Assembly: GCA_965662565.1 (NCBI GenBank)
Contig: CBFIHS010000002.1
Span: forward strand, 27,647 to 91,646
Direction of reading: 5' to 3'
Source of the DNA: UBA5109 sp965662565
Lineage (GTDB): Bacteria; Pseudomonadota; Gammaproteobacteria; Pseudomonadales; Pseudohongiellaceae
DNA: 64,000 nucleotides
This document shows positions 34,682-44,135 of this stretch, piece by piece. The position numbers and the translations under genes are program-made. The notes under the pieces are model-generated. The model ran no database searches. It saw only the letters and a program-made list of their open reading frames with translations, and was not told where the DNA came from. Every line of letters begins with the position of its first letter. Position 1 is the stretch's first letter.

Positions 34682-35755
34682 CTAGGAGATTAGTTGAGTT
34701 AAGGTGTTCAGTAAGCGTTGGTTTTCTGTTTCAGTGCCCACACTAATTCTTAAGCAGTTTTGCAGTTCACTTTGATTAAAATATCTTACTAATACTCCTT
34801 GTTCCTTTAAGGCTAGATACAAAGCTTCTGCGCTTTTATTGCTTGGTACTGTGGTTAATAAAAAATTACTTTGGCTGGGTAGACTTGAAAAACCTAACTC
34901 ATCTAAAGCCGCTTTTAACACATCTCTTTGCCTGCGCACGAAGTTCCATGAAGCTTGGGCATAAGCTTGATCTTCAATCGCAGCCTGGGCAAGCCTTTGG
35001 GCGATAAAGTCTGTGTTGTAACTGTCTTTGGTTTTACTTTGCATTGGTTTGATTAAAGCTTCAGGGCCAATGCCATAGGCCATTCGTAAGCCAGCCAGAG
35101 AGTAGCCTTTACTGAAGGTTCTCAAGATCAGGACATTATTTAGCTGATTTATTAAAGAGAGGCAATCATGAGCGAGTTCAGGATCCACAAAATCCACATA
35201 GGCTTCATCAATTAAAAGAATACCCTTAAAACCAGCGGCTAAATCAGACAGTGTCTTTTCACTTGTTAAGGTCCCAGAGGGGGCATTCGGATTAGGTAAA
35301 ATACACACTTTGGCATTTGTTTGATTGAGTCTCTCGCAAAAATTGTCTGGTAATGAATAATCTTTGTTCAATTTGAAACGAATTAACTCACAGCCATGAG
35401 CTTGAGCCAGTACTTCGTATAAGGTGTAAGTAGGTTCAGCAACGGCAATTGCTTCATTGTCATCGACAAATGTGCTGATGACCAGACGTAGGAGTTCATC
35501 GCCGCCATTAGTGACTACTATGTTCTCATCATTCAACTTGTGAAGTTTAGCAATACTTTGCCTCAACTCAAGGGCTGTCGGAGGAGGGTAACGTCTTAGG
35601 CTATCGGTATTGATTCCTGCAAGTGCCTGTTTTACTAAAGGCCCCGGAGGAAAGGGATTTTCATTAGTATTAAGTTTTATGATGTCGGCTTTTTCAGGTT
35701 GTTCGCCAGGAACGTAGCCTTCCATAAGCTGAATATTTTTTCGTTCGTAAGTCAT
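34682..35755 (-). CDS. hisC: Histidinol-phosphate aminotransferase
   Basis: The 357-residue fold-type I PLP enzyme starts ERKNIQLMEGYVPGEQP and has KLNTNENPFPPGP, the VTNGGDELLRL cofactor loop, ILPNPNAPSGT, LIDEAYVDF with the PLP Asp, and the Schiff-base Lys in RTFSKGYSLAGLRMAYGIG; it ends with the substrate Arg in LRISVGT. These are HisC features. It converts imidazole-acetol phosphate to histidinol phosphate in histidine synthesis. The other his genes are not here. It follows a secreted protein gene by 27 nt and precedes the small membrane protein. Confidence 0.9.
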   Translation of the reverse strand: MTYERKNIQLMEGYVPGEQPEKADIIKLNTNENPFPPGPLVKQALAGINTDSLRRYPPPTALELRQSIAKLHKLNDENIVVTNGGDELLRLVISTFVDDNEAIAVAEPTYTLYEVLAQAHGCELIRFKLNKDYSLPDNFCERLNQTNAKVCILPNPNAPSGTLTSEKTLSDLAAGFKGILLIDEAYVDFVDPELAHDCLSLINQLNNVLILRTFSKGYSLAGLRMAYGIGPEALIKPMQSKTKDSYNTDFIAQRLAQAAIEDQAYAQASWNFVRRQRDVLKAALDELGFSSLPSQSNFLLTTVPSNKSAEALYLALKEQGVLVRYFNQSELQNCLRISVGTETENQRLLNTLTQLIS

Positions 35756-35782
35756 TCAAACTACCTTAGTTTGCAATAAATA

Positions 35783-36655
35783 TTATTCTTCTTTCATTAA
35801 AACGTCTTTCATTAAAGCGTCTTCAGAAGGTAAGTAGCTTTCTAATCGTTTTATCCAGCCCTTAAGCCATCTTGACTCATTTCTTTCTGCTGGGGAATTA
35901 CTAACTCTATCCTGTAGTACTTCCTTGGCAGAGGCAACATAATTTTCCAAGGCATTTTCATTGCCGGGTAACATTCCTTTTAATACCTGGAGTAAGCCCC
36001 AACCTTGATTGTTGTATTGCTCATTTTTCGATATGCCTTCACCCTTAAAGTTAATGTAGTCAATAAGGGCATACATTCCATAAGGTGGTTTACTGTTTGC
36101 AACAGCATAAAATTTATCTTCTATAGCCTTAGCTTCTTCTCTAGGGGTAGTTTCAAGTATTTCATTTAAGGCATTTTCGAAGCGATTGATAATGAACTCT
36201 GTTTGAATATCAATATTCTCCGCTAGAAAGCGTCTTAATTCATTTAAGCGTTCCTTATCATAATCTGAGATGAAGCTTTCACGATCTTGCCAGGGAGAAT
36301 CATAGTTCGAACTTGCTATCCAGTTTGGAACGGGCAGATTTTTTTCTTCAAAGTAGAGGATAAGATCTGGAAAGCTCTCAGTAAACACCTCGTTCTGGCC
36401 TGCTTTATACCAAATAAAATGCCCTATCCCTAAGGAAGGAAAGTTTTCTCCCAGATTCCATGAGGTTAAGCAACTTGTCTGCATCGCGCATTCGTTATTA
36501 AAGATTTGCTGCCCTATCCATTGGTTTTGTTCTGTAGTTAAGTCAGGGTAAGCCTTAGCTTGTGGGGTATCTGCCTGTATACTTAGGCAAAAAAACAGCA
36601 GATAGTATGCTATACCTAGTTTCGTGAGTATAAATGCTGGTTTTTTCAAAGGCAT
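35783..36655 (-). CDS. Secreted protein, possibly lysozyme-like
   Basis: A 290-residue protein with a signal peptide (LGIAYYLLFFCLSIQADTP). A conserved-looking block follows at ~45-95: WIGQQIFNNECAMQTSCL, SWNLGENFPSLGIGHFIWY, FTESFPDLILYF. Two Cys close together suggest a disulfide. The NEC glutamate and the GIGHFIWY segment recall lysozyme-fold glycosidases, where a Glu is followed by a GxGH-type loop, but this is a motif resemblance only. The remainder is helical and rich in Glu, Asn and Lys. It would act in the periplasm. It precedes hisC by 27 nt on the same strand. Confidence 0.75.
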   Translation of the reverse strand: MPLKKPAFILTKLGIAYYLLFFCLSIQADTPQAKAYPDLTTEQNQWIGQQIFNNECAMQTSCLTSWNLGENFPSLGIGHFIWYKAGQNEVFTESFPDLILYFEEKNLPVPNWIASSNYDSPWQDRESFISDYDKERLNELRRFLAENIDIQTEFIINRFENALNEILETTPREEAKAIEDKFYAVANSKPPYGMYALIDYINFKGEGISKNEQYNNQGWGLLQVLKGMLPGNENALENYVASAKEVLQDRVSNSPAERNESRWLKGWIKRLESYLPSEDALMKDVLMKEE

Positions 36656-36736
36656 GGCGTAGCGATAAACTTATGCTTACAATAGGGAGCTAATTCTAGC
36701 ATAAGAGTGCTGAAACACCTGAGAATCGGACTGATT

Positions 36737-39051
36737 ATGGAAAGTAATGTTTTAGACAAACAAGCTGAAACGAAATCGGCAAATCAGGCTTCTACAGGAA
36801 CGAAGGAAGCTTTCGTTCGCAATCTAGCTACCATCCAAAGAAGCCTAAAAAACTCGAAAAACCTTAAGAAGGCTATGAAACAGATTGAAGGAGCCATCCT
36901 CGATCTGTTTAACGCGAAATTATTCACTATTTATCAGAGTGTCGATAACGGCAAGGAAATTGTCGCTAGCTTTAAAGGTGGTATTGGCTCTGATGAGGGC
37001 GGCGATATTGAAATTCGATGCCATTCAGTCCAACTTCTTTAGCTGGTTATGTTGCTCTAAGCCAACGTCCGATATTGGTAAGCGATGTTTATGATAGCGG
37101 TTCATTAGTAGATATTCACCCACGTCTAAAGTGAGACAAAAGTTTCAGTGAATCACAAGGGTTATTTTTCAAATCAATGTTAGTGGTTCCTATTAAAGAT
37201 GATATTTTGCTGGGAGTTATTCAGTTAATTAATCCAAAAGAAGACGAACCCTTTACCAAAGACGATCTTAAGCACGCGACTATGTTTGCTAATTTGTTGG
37301 CAAAGCAATTCAGGTCGGAATTTCAAAGTACACAATGACCCTTCGACTATCTCGTTCAACAAGGCAAGATTAGTAGTAAAGATCTGGATGATGTTGAAAA
37401 AGCAGCTTCACTTTACGGCGGCACAATATCAAAAGTCTTAATGGAAGATTATAAAATTGAAGCAGATGAAATAGGAAAGTCCTTAGAGCTCTACTATAGA
37501 GTTCCTTACATGAAGTTTGATTCAAGCCTCACCTTGCCTACTGATCTGATGGAGAATATTGGAACTTCCTATCTTCGCAATAACCTTTGGCTGCCAATTT
37601 CGGGTAGTAAAGAAGAGGTTGTTATCCTTTTATCAAACCCTAGTGATTATCAAAAAATCATGGAAATTCAGGGTATTCTAAATGCTAGGAATTACATTTT
37701 CAGAGTAGGTTTGCCAGAGCATATTAGGCAATATCTTGGCGGCAATGTTGAGGAACATGATGACGATGAAGGCTTTGATGATGTATTTAAAAGCCTTGAA
37801 GGGGAAAGCGGTGTCGAGATTGAGGAAGAGGAAGAGCCGGATGATGGCGCGGCTGCAGAAACCTCAGGCATCATTCAACTTGTTAACCGTATCATTATAG
37901 AAAGTGATAAGTTGGGTGGTTCAGATATCCATATTGAACCTGGTAAAGATAAAAGCCCTGGTATCGTCAGAGTAAGAGTGGATGGTATTTGCCGTAAGAT
38001 ATTAAAAGTTCCCGGTGAGCATACAGCTTCTCTTATTGCTCGAATAAAAGTTATTTCCCGCCTAGATATATCAGAGCGCCGCTTACCGCAAGATGGTAAA
38101 TGTAAGTTAAAAATTCGTGGTAAAACTCTCGAGTTACGTGTCGCGACAGTACCTACTGTTAATGGTGAAAGTGCAGTTTTACGTTTGCTTGCAGCTGGTA
38201 GTGCATTGCCCCTAGAAAAACTAAATTTAAGCACACGGAATTACGATAATGTTATTGAAATGTCTAAACATCCCCATGGTCTCATACTCGTAGTAGGGCC
38301 GACAGGCTCTGGTAAAACCACGACCTTGCACGCAGTATTAGGCTATATCAATCAGCCAGAAACTAAAATATGGACGGCTGAAGATCCTGTAGAGATTACT
38401 CAGCCCGGTTTACAGCAAGTTCAGATGCAGCCGAAGATCAGTTTCACCTTTGCTGCAGCAATGCGAGCTTTCTTGCGTGCTGACCCAGACGTGATTCTAA
38501 TTGGTGAGATGCGTGATCATGAGACTGCCGCTATTGGTATTGAGGCTTCACTTACAGGTCACCTTGTCTTATCAACATTGCATACTAACTCTGCACCAGA
38601 AACGATTACTCGTCTCCTCGACCTTGGTTCGGATCCGGTTAATTTCTCTGATGCTTTATTAGGTGTTTTGGCACAGCGTCTTATGCGGACCCTCTGTAGT
38701 TCTTGTAAAGAACCCTATAAACCCGATCAAAAGGACTTGGATCATCTGGTTCAACAATATGGTGAAGAGCATTTTAAGGAGCTGAATATTAACCTAGATG
38801 AAGTCGAGCTAATGAGAGCGGTCGGCTGTGAAAAATCTGGTGATACTGGATATAGAGGACGTACCGGCGTCCATGAGTTACTGCTTGGTACTCACGAACT
38901 ACAAAGTATGATTTATCAAAAAGCCAGTCTAGAGGACCTTCGCGATCAAGCCATTAAAGATGGAATGCGGACCTTGAAGCAGGATGGCATAGAAAAGATA
39001 TTTATGGGGCTAACAGATTACGAGCAGCTACTTCGAATTATTGCTGAATAA
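36737..39051 (+). pseudogene. Disrupted GAF-domain GspE/PilB-like ATPase
   Basis: Three pieces in two frames read as one protein of about 770 residues. An N-terminal helix and GAF start (from ATG 36737, with GTG 36707 as alternative) run to EIEIR-like DIEIR; a lost base near 37018 then moves the reading into the frame that continues MPFSPTSLAGYVALSQRP. That frame has TGA codons at 37132-37134 (in the GAF domain) and 37336-37338 (before FDYLVQQGKIS), and is then open to 39051. The last part is a full MshEN plus ATPase region: Walker A GPTGSGKTTTLH, Walker B DPDVILIGEMRD and LSTLHTNSA. Of the zinc tetrad CxxC...GCxxC, the fourth Cys is Ser (GCEKSGDTGYRGR). The intact protein would drive type IV pilus or type II-like assembly. 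The ORF from 37441 could still give a GAF-less ATPase. Confidence 0.8.
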
Positions 39052-39504
39052 GTTGTAATATTTGTAAAGAAATATGCTTTAAATAAAGGTGTTTTTGCAT
39101 GTTTGTGTTCTAGTACAATAAATTATCACTATATTTTATGTACAAATCTGTCTGAGTGATTTTTAAGTCTATAAAATAAGGTTTTTTTGTATTTTTTAGA
39201 TATGTAAGCTTAAGCTATTGATTTTTATGAATAAATAGTTGGTTAAAAATTAACCACTTTAAGCTGCTTTAAGGTTTTTAGTGTGATCTAAGCACAAAAG
39301 TCGGTTTTACTCACAAAGTTATCCACAGAACCTGTGGAGAAAAAAAGCATTTATAAAGACCAAACAAAGTTTTGATAGAGGCTTATTCGCGTTTCTGCTT
39401 TTTTCTAGCTAAATATCTGATATGAACCGTAGAGCTTGGAGAATTTCCAATGCTATACTTGATTTCAATTCGGCAACTTTAGATCTCTTGTTTTAATAAC
39501 TCTA
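39052..39504. other. A+T-rich intergenic gap with DnaA boxes
   Basis: No gene is visible in these 453 nt. The stretch is very A+T rich (39060-39260), then contains weaker box-like TTAACCACT (~39247) and TTACTCACA (~39306), followed by the DnaA-box palindrome at 39319-39341. It lies between the disrupted ATPase gene and an unrecognised gene, both on the plus strand. dnaA, dnaN, rpmH and gidA are not in the window. Confidence 0.5.
39319..39341. promoter_or_regulatory. Inverted pair of DnaA boxes
   Basis: TTATCCACA (39319-39327) is a perfect consensus DnaA box. Facing it, TGTGGAGAA (39333-39341) reads TTCTCCACA on the other strand, one mismatch from consensus. Together they form the palindrome TCCACAG-AAC-CTGTGGA. 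Such pairs occur at replication origins and at DnaA-regulated promoters. Confidence 0.6.
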
Positions 39505-40140
39505 ATGATTGATGTAAACCAAAATATACCTTTCCTCTGGCGTCTAAGTTCCGACAATGGAGATGGTTTTTGTCTAGTCACTATGGTCGTACCTTTTGAT
39601 CAAGGTGAGGAACGTTTAGAGCATATTATTGAGACGGATGTTCTCAGTTTTGCGAGTGACACTTTGGCAGCAAAATCTGAAGAAACGCTCGAGTGGAATG
39701 AAGAGGATATCAACCTTTTTCTCAAACTCATCTCTAAGCATAAAAGTGATGGCGAATTGCCTTCCACTCAAACTGTACGAGTAGACTTAAATGACCCGGA
39801 AACCATTGAGATTGTTCACATAGTCGCAGCGGCAGGTTTTGGTATGGTGCAATCTTCAGAACAAATTTTAGCTGAAGAAAACACTAATGAGCAGGTCTTT
39901 CCAAACCTTGAGTTAGGTACTGATGTAAGTTTGAAAACAGTTAACGGTTATAAGCGTGGCATTATTGTTGATGCCGAAGACGATGATGTTGTATGCGTAA
40001 TACTTGATGAAATTACGATAAGAGTTGATGGGGAGTTTATTGAGATTTGCCCTCATGACCTGCTAATGGTCAAACGTCATCAAATATTACACCCTATTTA
40101 TTCAAGTGAGTCTCCCAGCGGGCAGGATGTGCTGCACTAG
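39505..40140 (+). CDS. Unrecognised acidic protein
   Basis: A 211-residue, acidic, soluble protein that I cannot place. Residues ~1-120 look alpha/beta (PFLWRLSSDNGDGFCLVTMVV, HIIETDVLSFASDTL), and the last ~80 are beta-rich with a repeated turn pattern (GTDVSLKTVNGYKRGIIVDAEDDDVVCVILDEITIRVDGEFIEICPHDL) that suggests a small barrel, such as an SH3- or KOW-like fold. It has no signal peptide, membrane helix or catalytic motif. The start ATG at 39505 has no obvious RBS. prfC begins 58 nt downstream on the same strand, so the two may share a transcript. Confidence 0.7.
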   Translation: MIDVNQNIPFLWRLSSDNGDGFCLVTMVVPFDQGEERLEHIIETDVLSFASDTLAAKSEETLEWNEEDINLFLKLISKHKSDGELPSTQTVRVDLNDPETIEIVHIVAAAGFGMVQSSEQILAEENTNEQVFPNLELGTDVSLKTVNGYKRGIIVDAEDDDVVCVILDEITIRVDGEFIEICPHDLLMVKRHQILHPIYSSESPSGQDVLH

Positions 40141-40198
40141 CAGTAATTCAAAGCATTTATGTCTACCTTTAATTAGTTACAAAAATTCTGGATAGTTC

Positions 40199-41779
40199 AT
40201 GACTGATTTTACTGCTGCAGTCAGTAAGCGGCGTACTTTCGCTATTATCTCTCACCCTGATGCTGGTAAAACTACCATCACTGAAAAGCTCCTGTTGCTA
40301 GGACAGTTAATTCAGGTGGCAGGTAGTGTTAAGGGTAAAAAAGCCGATCGCCATGCCACCTCTGACTGGATGAGTATGGAGCAAGAGCGTGGGATTTCTG
40401 TAACGTCCTCTGTGATGCAATTTCCATATAAAGATCGTATGGTCAATTTACTTGATACCCCAGGGCATGAGGATTTCTCTGAAGATACCTATCGAACCCT
40501 GACTGCAGTTGATTCGGCCTTGATGGTAGTTGACGGTGCAAAAGGTGTCGAAGAGCGCACGATTAAATTAATGGATGTATGTCGTCTACGTGATACACCG
40601 ATTCTAAGCTTTGTTAACAAAATGGACCGCGACATCCGTGATCCTATCGATTTGCTTGATGAGATTGAAGAAGTGTTATCTATCAAAGGTGCGCCTATCA
40701 ATTGGCCAATAGGTATGGGTAAAGAGTTTAAGGGCGTTTACAACATGTATACCGATATCATTCATGTTTTTAAACAGGGCCAAAGCTATGTCATTTCTGA
40801 TGATATTCAAATTAAGGGTTTGGATAGCGACGGAGCTCGTGAGTTATTGGGTGTTTACTACGATGACTTTGTAGAAGAAGTTGAATTAGTAAAAGGTGCC
40901 AGCCACGAGTTTGATTTGGATGCTTATTTAGATGGTACATTAACGCCTGTCTTTTTTGGTACAGCACTATCTAACTTTGGTGTTAAGGAAATGCTCGATG
41001 GTTTCGTCGAGTGGGCACCTTCACCACTTCCTCGTGAAACAACTGACCGTGAAGTTGATCCGAAAGAAAACAGCTTCAGTGGTTTTATCTTTAAGATTCA
41101 GGCCAATATGGATCCTAAGCATCGCGACCGGATAGCTTTTATGCGCATATGTTCCGGTACTTACTCCAAAGGCATGAAGATCAATCATGTGCGGATTAAT
41201 AAAGATGTCAAAATAGCTGATGCGGTTACTTTTAAAGCGGGAGAACGAGAAGCTGTGGATACAGCGGTTTCGGGCGATATTATAGGTTTACATAACCACG
41301 GTACGATTCAAATTGGTGACACCTTTACAGAAGGTGAATCGTTAAAGTTTACCGGTATTCCACATTTTGCTCCGGAAATGTTTCGTCTGATTCGACTCAA
41401 AGACCCACTCAAAGCAAAAGCTTTAAGGAAAGGATTACAGCAGCTGTCTGAAGAAGGTTCAACTCAAGTATTTATGCCCTTAAGCAATTCTAATTTAGTG
41501 GTAGGAGCCGTTGGCCAGTTACAGTATGAAGTTGTTGCTTATCGCTTAAAAGATGAATATAAGGTCGATGCTATTTACGAGCCCGTTAATGTATATACCG
41601 CTCGGTGGATTTCTTGTGACGACGATAAAAAGTTTGAGGAATTTAAAAAGAAAGCGGCTGATAATTTATCCCTAGATGGCGGTGGTCATTTGACTTATCT
41701 CGCGCCTACGCGTGTAAATTTGCAGCTGATGCAAGAGCGCTGGCCTGAGGTAGAGTTTAGAGCGACCAGGGAACATTAA
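40199..41779 (+). CDS. prfC: Peptide chain release factor 3
   Basis: The 526-residue translational GTPase has all G motifs: SHPDAGKTTITEKLLL (G1), the switch region with EQERGISVTSSV (G2), DTPGHEDFSEDTYR (G3) and NKMDRDIRD (G4). The SDWMSMEQERGISVTSS pattern and the length match RF3 rather than EF-G. The C-terminal domains are complete to APTRVNLQLMQERWPE. RF3 recycles RF1/RF2 from the ribosome after termination. It converges with the disrupted pilU gene. Confidence 0.96.
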   Translation: MTDFTAAVSKRRTFAIISHPDAGKTTITEKLLLLGQLIQVAGSVKGKKADRHATSDWMSMEQERGISVTSSVMQFPYKDRMVNLLDTPGHEDFSEDTYRTLTAVDSALMVVDGAKGVEERTIKLMDVCRLRDTPILSFVNKMDRDIRDPIDLLDEIEEVLSIKGAPINWPIGMGKEFKGVYNMYTDIIHVFKQGQSYVISDDIQIKGLDSDGARELLGVYYDDFVEEVELVKGASHEFDLDAYLDGTLTPVFFGTALSNFGVKEMLDGFVEWAPSPLPRETTDREVDPKENSFSGFIFKIQANMDPKHRDRIAFMRICSGTYSKGMKINHVRINKDVKIADAVTFKAGEREAVDTAVSGDIIGLHNHGTIQIGDTFTEGESLKFTGIPHFAPEMFRLIRLKDPLKAKALRKGLQQLSEEGSTQVFMPLSNSNLVVGAVGQLQYEVVAYRLKDEYKVDAIYEPVNVYTARWISCDDDKKFEEFKKKAADNLSLDGGGHLTYLAPTRVNLQLMQERWPEVEFRATREH

Positions 41780-41815
41780 GCTTCTCAAGACACTTTAGGT
41801 GACTAGCTTTTGCTT

Positions 41816-42950
41816 TTACTCATCCAGTTTCGGAGCAAGTGATAAACCGCCTGAGGCTTCTTGATCGCTGACACCTTCACCTTGTTCACTTTCGGCTAAG
41901 GATATTTTCAAGCGTAAATTGTTTTCAGAGTCAGCATTTTTTAATGCTTCCTCGAAGCTTATTCGACCTGCGCGATAGAGGTCGAATAGAGCTGAGTCGA
42001 ATGTTTTCATTCCAGCCTGTTCAGATTTCTCCATGACTTCTTTGATTTCTTCAACATTTCTATTTTTGATGAGGTCAGCTACACGGGGAGTGCCCAGCAG
42101 GATTTCAATTGCCGCTGCACGCTTACCATCTGGGGTTTTAACGAGACGTTGTGATACAAAGCCTCTTAAGTTTAGTGCTAAATCTAAGTAAAGTTGCTTG
42201 TGCCGCTCTTCTGGGAAAAAGTTAATGATTCTATCTAGTGCTTGGTTGGCATTGTTCGCATGTAGAGTCGAAATACACAAATGGCCTGTTTCAGCAAAAG
42301 CTAAAGCATGCTCCATTGTTTCTGCAGTTCGTATTTCTCCAATCAGAATAACGTCAGGTGCCTGACGCAGAGTGTTCTTAAGAGCTTCTTCATAAGAGAG
42401 TGTATCCACACCGACTTCGCGTTGATTCACAATGGATTTTTTATGGGGATGGACAAACTCTACCGGATCTTCAATTGTAATGATGTGTCCGTCTGAATGT
42501 TGATTACGGTAGTCAGTTAAGGATGCAAGAGAGGTTGATTTACCAGACCCAGTGTCACCTACAAATAAAATTAGGCCATTTTTCTGCATCATTCATTAAT
42601 TCAGGCAATATGTCTGGTAAACCTAATTTTTTGTAGTCAGGGATTTCACACACAATATGCCGGCATACTAAGCCTACTTCATTGCGTTGAACAAAAATAT
42701 TAACCCGGAAACGTCCAACTCCTTCTTCAAACAAGGCTAAGTTCATCTCAAGTTTTTCTTCGAACTCTTTACGCTGATCTTCACTCATAATTTGATTAGC
42801 GATTTTGCGAGTATACCCATCAGGCAATACTTTATCTGTCATAGGCGTAAGCTTGCCATGAGCTTTCATACTTGGTGGAGCTCCAGTGGTGAGAAAGAGA
42901 TCTGAGCCTTCTTTATCAACCATGTATTTGAGTAAGCTTTTTAGTTCCAT
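41816..42950 (-). pseudogene. pilU: Frameshifted PilU-type pilus retraction ATPase
   Basis: The N-terminal frame (ATG at 42950) reads MELKSLLKYMVDKEGSDLFLTTGAPP, the PilT/PilU start, up to GLPDILPELM. There ATGAATGATG (minus strand; 42587-42596 on plus) contains a tandem ATGA duplication that throws it out of frame. Removing four bases restores ELMMQKNGLILFVGDTGSGKST and the whole remaining ATPase to 41816, with Walker A GDTGSGKSTS, the Asp box ITIEDPVEF, Walker B APDVILIGEIRT and STLHANNANQ. The C-terminal extension and EEALKNADSENNLRLKI point to PilU rather than PilT. Together the parts give about 377 residues, the normal PilU length. It follows pyrB by 12 nt. The C-terminal piece has its own ATG, but lacks the N-terminal PAS-like domain. 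A sequencing error cannot be excluded. Confidence 0.85.
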
Positions 42951-42962
42951 TTTGAACTCCTG

Positions 42963-43973
42963 CTAAAATCTTCTATCAGTGTACCAGTTAACCGGAGTAC
43001 TGGTTTTCTGGATATTTTTCTCAACCCCTAGGCTTAAAGCAAATAGGGCCATTCTAATTAGTACTCCATTATCAGCCTGCCTGAAAATCGCAAGGTTTGG
43101 ATGTTGATTTAAATCATTATCAAGCTCATTGGCTTCGGCTCTTGAATCTCTTGGTAGTGGGTGCATGATTACTGTATTTGGCTCACAGTGTGCTGTATAA
43201 ATTGATTGGTTAAGCCGAAATTGTCCACGGTAAATATTAGCTTCTTCCTGCGAGCTAAAACGCTCTTCCTGAATCCGTGTGAGATAGACCATGTGCTTGT
43301 CCTGTAAACCTATTTCCATGTTTTCTGTTTCATTTACCTTATGACCTGCGCTACGGAGTTCTTCTACGATCTCATCTGGCATTTTTAATTCTTGCGGTGA
43401 GATTAAAGTGAAAGAAATGTTTTCATATAATTTTAGCAACTTGCAAAGAGAATGCACCGTTCGGCCATATTTCAAATCTCCAACCATTGCTATATTGAGA
43501 TTAGTGATAGGCCCTTGGATTTTTAGCTCCTTCTTGATCGTATAAAGGTCGAGCAAGGCTTGAGAGGGGTGCTCGGCCGATCCATCTCCAGCATTGATAA
43601 CTGGTACACGGCTGGCTTTTGAGAATTCTTCAACAGAACCATCCATCGGGTGCCGCATCGCAATAATGTCACTGTAGCCACTAATGACTCTAGCTGTGTC
43701 ATAAAGGGACTCACCTTTGGCAAGTGCTGAAGTTTTTATATCGCTGGTTTCTCTTACTTGGCCACCTAATAAATTGAAGGCGCAACCGAAGCTGATGCGG
43801 GTTCTCGTGCTCGGTTCGAAAAAAAGTGAGCCAAGTATTGCTCCTTCCAGAACCCGAGTTTTTTGAGTCCGGTGAGCAAAAGGTTCCATTTGATCAGCGA
43901 CAGAGAAAATAGTTTCTACGTCTGACTTATCAAATTGATCAATTGAAAGAATGTGAGTGCCTAAAAAGTTCAT
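42963..43973 (-). CDS. pyrB: Aspartate carbamoyltransferase catalytic subunit
   Basis: The 336-residue enzyme has the carbamoyl-phosphate motif FEPSTRTRISF, the 80s-loop GESLYDTARV, HPSQALLDLYTI and MHPLPRDSRAE. It makes carbamoyl-aspartate in pyrimidine synthesis. No pyrI regulatory subunit or inactive pyrC-like partner is adjacent. The 236-nt upstream region carries an inverted repeat (44136-44158) but no clear attenuator. The broken pilU lies 12 nt downstream. Confidence 0.93.
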   Translation of the reverse strand: MNFLGTHILSIDQFDKSDVETIFSVADQMEPFAHRTQKTRVLEGAILGSLFFEPSTRTRISFGCAFNLLGGQVRETSDIKTSALAKGESLYDTARVISGYSDIIAMRHPMDGSVEEFSKASRVPVINAGDGSAEHPSQALLDLYTIKKELKIQGPITNLNIAMVGDLKYGRTVHSLCKLLKLYENISFTLISPQELKMPDEIVEELRSAGHKVNETENMEIGLQDKHMVYLTRIQEERFSSQEEANIYRGQFRLNQSIYTAHCEPNTVIMHPLPRDSRAEANELDNDLNQHPNLAIFRQADNGVLIRMALFALSLGVEKNIQKTSTPVNWYTDRRF

Positions 43974-44135
43974 CTATTTATAGTGAGGCCTAGTTCGAAA
44001 ATCCGCTTATATTGAGGGCTGATATTACTACTAACAGAGCTCAAATGAAATTGTCGATCATCAAGCCTAGGTCTTAAAATCAAATAGAAAGCGATAAGAG
44101 TATATCTATCCATGAACAGGGCTCACTAAATTTTA

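Noticed and set aside
37132..37338. Recoding of TGA (selenocysteine or Trp) in the GspE-like gene
   Set aside because: TGA is used as a normal stop in other genes here (for example the DUF938 gene), a frameshift also lies in the same gene, and no SECIS-like need is evident.
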